Below, piece by piece: positions 13,478 through 14,977 of a DNA stretch of 14,977 bases. The notes under the pieces were generated by a model that was not told the DNA's origin, ran no database searches, and saw only the letters and a program-made list of their open reading frames with translations. Source of the stretch: Strigomonas culicis (Eukaryota > Euglenozoa > Kinetoplastea > Trypanosomatida > Trypanosomatidae). The position numbers were made by a program, and so were the translations under genes. Every line of letters starts with the position of its first letter. Within the stretch, counting starts at the first letter, position 1. The DNA is taken from positions 1 to 14,977 of the forward strand of contig AUXH01000478.1 of NCBI GenBank assembly GCA_000482145.1. The letters are read 5' to 3'.

Positions 13478-13848
13478 CCACCCGGGTGGGGCATCCACCG
13501 AACGGCGGGGGGGGCGCTGACGTCAAGAGCGACCGCACAGCAGCGAGCGTAAAGGTTCAGTGCGAGGCAACGCCACGCCATACGAACGCGTGCGAAGAAG
13601 AACGTATATCACCTGCGTGAGAGAAACAGAGAGAGGAAGAGAAAGACACAGTGTGTGTGTGAAAGAGAGAGAGAGAGAGAAGACATGCATTACGTGAGAG
13701 GGGTGGTGCAGAGTGGGCCGCCGGACCGCTCCGCCGCCAGGCGACCGCCCTCCACATCCTCGTGCCTTCAGCGCCACACCGACTGTCAACAGACGGTGGG
13801 GGCTCGGTGCGGAGATGCGTTCATGCTGCGCTTCAAGATATCGACGAC
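13478..13848. other. strand-switch spacer with GT/GA microsatellites, no clear gene
   Basis: The stretch holds a G/C-rich patch with a G8 run near 13506-13513 and a purine-rich stretch (13619-13682) with a GT repeat and a GA repeat, which is a pyrimidine tract on the minus strand. A GC-rich stretch follows, with an acceptor-like CTTCAG (AG at 13770-13771). ORFs here on both strands are short, lack coding bias or overlap the tRNAs. Confidence 0.55.
13650..13681. repeat. (GT)n and (GA)n microsatellites
   Basis: A GT repeat at about 13650-13661 is followed by a GA repeat at about 13664-13681, within a longer purine-rich stretch. On the minus strand this is a pyrimidine tract followed by CAG (plus positions 13613-13615), formally a splice-acceptor-like arrangement. 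Confidence 0.8.
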
Positions 13849-13989
13849 ATGGAAGAAACAATACGCTTACGTTTATTAACAAAGGCCGCGGATCTGTACG
13901 TTTGTCGTCGCTCCACAGAAGAAGATGTGCGGATAACAAACGAACCTCTGAGCGAAGACCGTACACTCCGGGAGATAATTAAAAAATAA
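13849..13989 (+). CDS. candidate 46-residue small ORF
   Basis: A short ATG ORF in the strand-switch region encodes an evenly charged, helix-compatible peptide (METIR-like start, MEETIRLRLLTKAADLYVC, then TEEDVRITNEPLSEDRTL and REIIKK). It looks more protein-like than the simple-sequence ORFs around it. The same frame is open upstream for another 29 codons without ATG (from 13762). An acceptor-like CTTCAG at 13766-13771 lies 78 bases before the ATG. It could be a genuine small protein gene, the tail of a degraded gene whose 5' part is lost, or chance. I recognise no family. The codon bias is weaker than in the main genes. Confidence 0.3.
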   Translation: MEETIRLRLLTKAADLYVCRRSTEEDVRITNEPLSEDRTLREIIKK

Positions 13990-14764
13990 GTGGTCTCTAC
14001 TAAGCGTTGAGGGGCATTACAACGATAGTGTGTTCGAGATGATAATAATAAAAGAGTAAATATAAAATAAAAAAACAATGCGTGTTTCCTTCTTTTTAAA
14101 AACCCCAGTCAAATGTACGTGGCCTTTGTTGGCAACAGAGAAAAGCGAGTAGAGTCCAAAGAGGTTGCGCCAAGTTGAGAAGGGCTTGTCATGCACCACA
14201 GGGTGTCGCTGACGCAACTGCTCGCCTAACAATAGGGCCCACATCCATGAAGAGATATCGCCGCTACAGGCACTGCGTCCCCACGGCACGCACACTCGCG
14301 CCGCCACCTGCTGCGCAGCGCCAGCGAAAGGACTGCCTGCTCACATCCCGTAGCTAGCATACTACCTCTCCTAGTGTCTGTCACGTACGTATCGAGGGAG
14401 GGGCGGGTGTAAGAGGTGTTACAGACCGTATGTTCAGAGATGCTGGACATGAGTGTGCATAGAACAGAAGGACGGGAACGCTTCCTGTTCGTCAATGATC
14501 CGGACCGCTCAGTGGCGGGGGAAGCCGAGGACGTGTTGGCGCATAGTGAAGTGTAGCCGTGCAGAAATGGCACGCTCACAGGCACACGCAACTTGCAGCA
14601 CCCGCTTGTTTTTCTGTTTGTGCGTTACGCTTCTTTTTTTTTTCTCTCCCTAAACATGGTATCCTCTATCAGATTGCCGTGTGCATCGCAGACCCTTCTT
14701 CACCATCAGCCACATCACCACTACACACACACCGCAGCGGACGCCGGTAGAAGTAGATACAAGC
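13990..14764. other. strand-switch region, remainder
   Basis: Apart from the coding-like remnant at 14020-14340 this stretch shows no gene. It contains A/T-rich sequence near 14040-14100, a mixed-composition stretch 14345-14590, and a T-rich tract with a T11 run (about 14630-14642) on the + strand. The last part (below 14765) is the 3' untranslated region of the minus-strand MORN gene. Overlapping ORFs use non-ATG starts or are low-complexity. Confidence 0.5.
14020..14340 (-). pseudogene. coding-like minus-strand stretch without a proper start; possible gene remnant
   Basis: Read on the minus strand from 14340 down, about 107 codons are open, between a stop at 14343-14341 and a stop near 14019-14017. 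About the first 80 codons have strong G/C third positions and protein-like composition: PWGRSACSGDISSWMWALLL, then GEQLRQRHPVVHDKPFSTWR and NLFGLYSLFSVANKGHVHLTG. After that the frame passes into A/T-rich sequence (KKKETRI, then Phe/Ile/Tyr). The only in-frame ATG is at 14244-14242, in the middle of the coding-like part. No good pyrimidine tract precedes it on the minus strand. The picture fits a 5'-truncated or frameshifted gene remnant; a real 75-residue protein from the internal ATG is the alternative. I do not recognise the family. Confidence 0.35.
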
Positions 14765-14977
14765 CTATACAACGCACTTCACGTCATTCTCCCACATGCC
14801 CTCGTAGCTATGACCGTCAGCGTAGACACACGTGCCCTTGCCGTGCCTCTTGCTATCCTTGAACATGCCCTCGTAGCGCTCGCCGTCAGGCCGGGTGTAA
14901 GTGCCGTGACCGTTCGGCAAGTCAGTCTCCCACATGCCCTCGTAGCGCTGGCCGCTAGCGTAGACACACGTGCCCTT
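14765..14977 (-). CDS. MORN-repeat protein, C-terminal part (runs off the window)
   Basis: The minus strand is open from the window's right edge to a TAG at 14767-14765, giving the last 70 residues. They form MORN repeats of 23 residues: KGTCVYASGQRYEGMWETDL, then PNGHGTYTRPDGERYEGMF, then HGKGTCVYADGHSYEGMW, ending ENDVKCVV. The pattern G-x-G-[TK]-Y/C-x-Y-x-[DS]-G-x-x-YEG-[MW/MF] is diagnostic. MORN proteins scaffold membranes and cytoskeleton; in trypanosomatids known members sit at the basal body, flagellar pocket collar or bilobe, or are fused to kinases. Which type this is cannot be told because the N-terminal part is missing. It is transcribed toward the + strand array, so the two gene sets converge. 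Neighbouring repeats are close to identical at DNA level, suggesting recent duplication or conversion. Confidence 0.9.
   Translation of the reverse strand, partial: KGTCVYASGQRYEGMWETDLPNGHGTYTRPDGERYEGMFKDSKRHGKGTCVYADGHSYEGMWENDVKCVV
14791..14977 (-). repeat. tandem DNA repeats encoding MORN units (69-base unit, 138-base higher order)
   Basis: On the + strand, CCCACATGCCCTCGTAGC occurs at 14791 and again at 14929, and CGTAGACACACGTGCCCTT at 14821 and 14959, an offset of 138 bases, or two 23-residue MORN units. The unit between them (for example CATGCCCTCGTAGCG at 14864) is a diverged copy. Alternating units are therefore more alike than adjacent ones. Confidence 0.8.

Noticed and set aside
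13040..13552. A 170-codon + strand ORF with ATG and an upstream acceptor-like AG
   Set aside because: It runs through both tRNA genes, and its residues there are merely translated T-arms; the remainder is low-complexity Pro/Leu.
13294..13581. A 95-codon minus-strand ORF with ATG after a pyrimidine tract
   Set aside because: It is antisense to tRNA-Leu and part of tRNA-Ser, giving the familiar spurious peptide seen when tRNA genes are translated.
14226..14591. A 121-codon minus-strand ORF in the strand-switch region
   Set aside because: It begins with a non-ATG codon, is Ser/Thr/Arg-rich without domain features, and overlaps the better coding-like frame at 14020-14340.

Overview
The window comes from the nuclear genome of a trypanosomatid (Kinetoplastea; genus not resolved). 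The evidence is layout: nine intronless protein genes lie head to tail on the + strand. They are separated by short AT-rich spacers, and most genes are preceded, 20 to 160 bases upstream of the credible ATG, by a pyrimidine tract and an AG, as expected for spliced-leader trans-splicing of a polycistronic transcript. Coding sequence is GC-rich with strong G/C third-position bias, while spacers are rich in A, T and C homopolymers and CT, CA and GA microsatellites. The bias produces long antisense shadow ORFs, which I left out. In six of the nine genes the longest ORF begins upstream of, or inside, the splice signal, so I moved the start to the first plausible ATG after the acceptor.

Layout, + strand: (1) 529-1101, a small, probably mitochondrial single-pass membrane protein of unknown function; (2) 1422-3041, a PP2A B'' regulatory subunit of the TON2/FASS/PPP2R3C type with one canonical EF-hand; (3) 3425-4195, unknown; (4) 4500-5714, unknown, possibly nuclear; (5) 5931-8192, a very GC-rich, probably mitochondrial helical-repeat (PPR-like) protein; (6) 8538-8867, a small C2H2 zinc protein of the ZNF706/At2g23090 type; (7) 9382-10881, a class 3 lipase-like alpha/beta hydrolase; (8) 11057-11815, a PIH1D3/DNAAF6-like axonemal dynein assembly factor; (9) 12031-12948, a coiled-coil protein.

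From 12949 to 14764 there is a convergent strand-switch region. It carries two + strand tRNA genes, tRNA-Ser(CGA) and tRNA-Leu(CAA), and GA/GT microsatellites. It also holds a candidate 46-residue ORF on + and a coding-like but start-poor stretch on the minus strand (14020-14340). The window ends with the 3' end of a minus-strand MORN-repeat gene (14765-14977), which opposes the + strand array.

The genes do not form a pathway, which is normal for trypanosomatid arrays. Several products (the TON2-like PP2A subunit, the DNAAF6-like factor, the coiled-coil protein and the MORN protein) are of kinds that often serve the flagellum, basal body or cortical cytoskeleton. No mobile element, CRISPR array, rRNA or clearly new multi-gene system was seen. 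The least explained sequence is in the strand-switch region.
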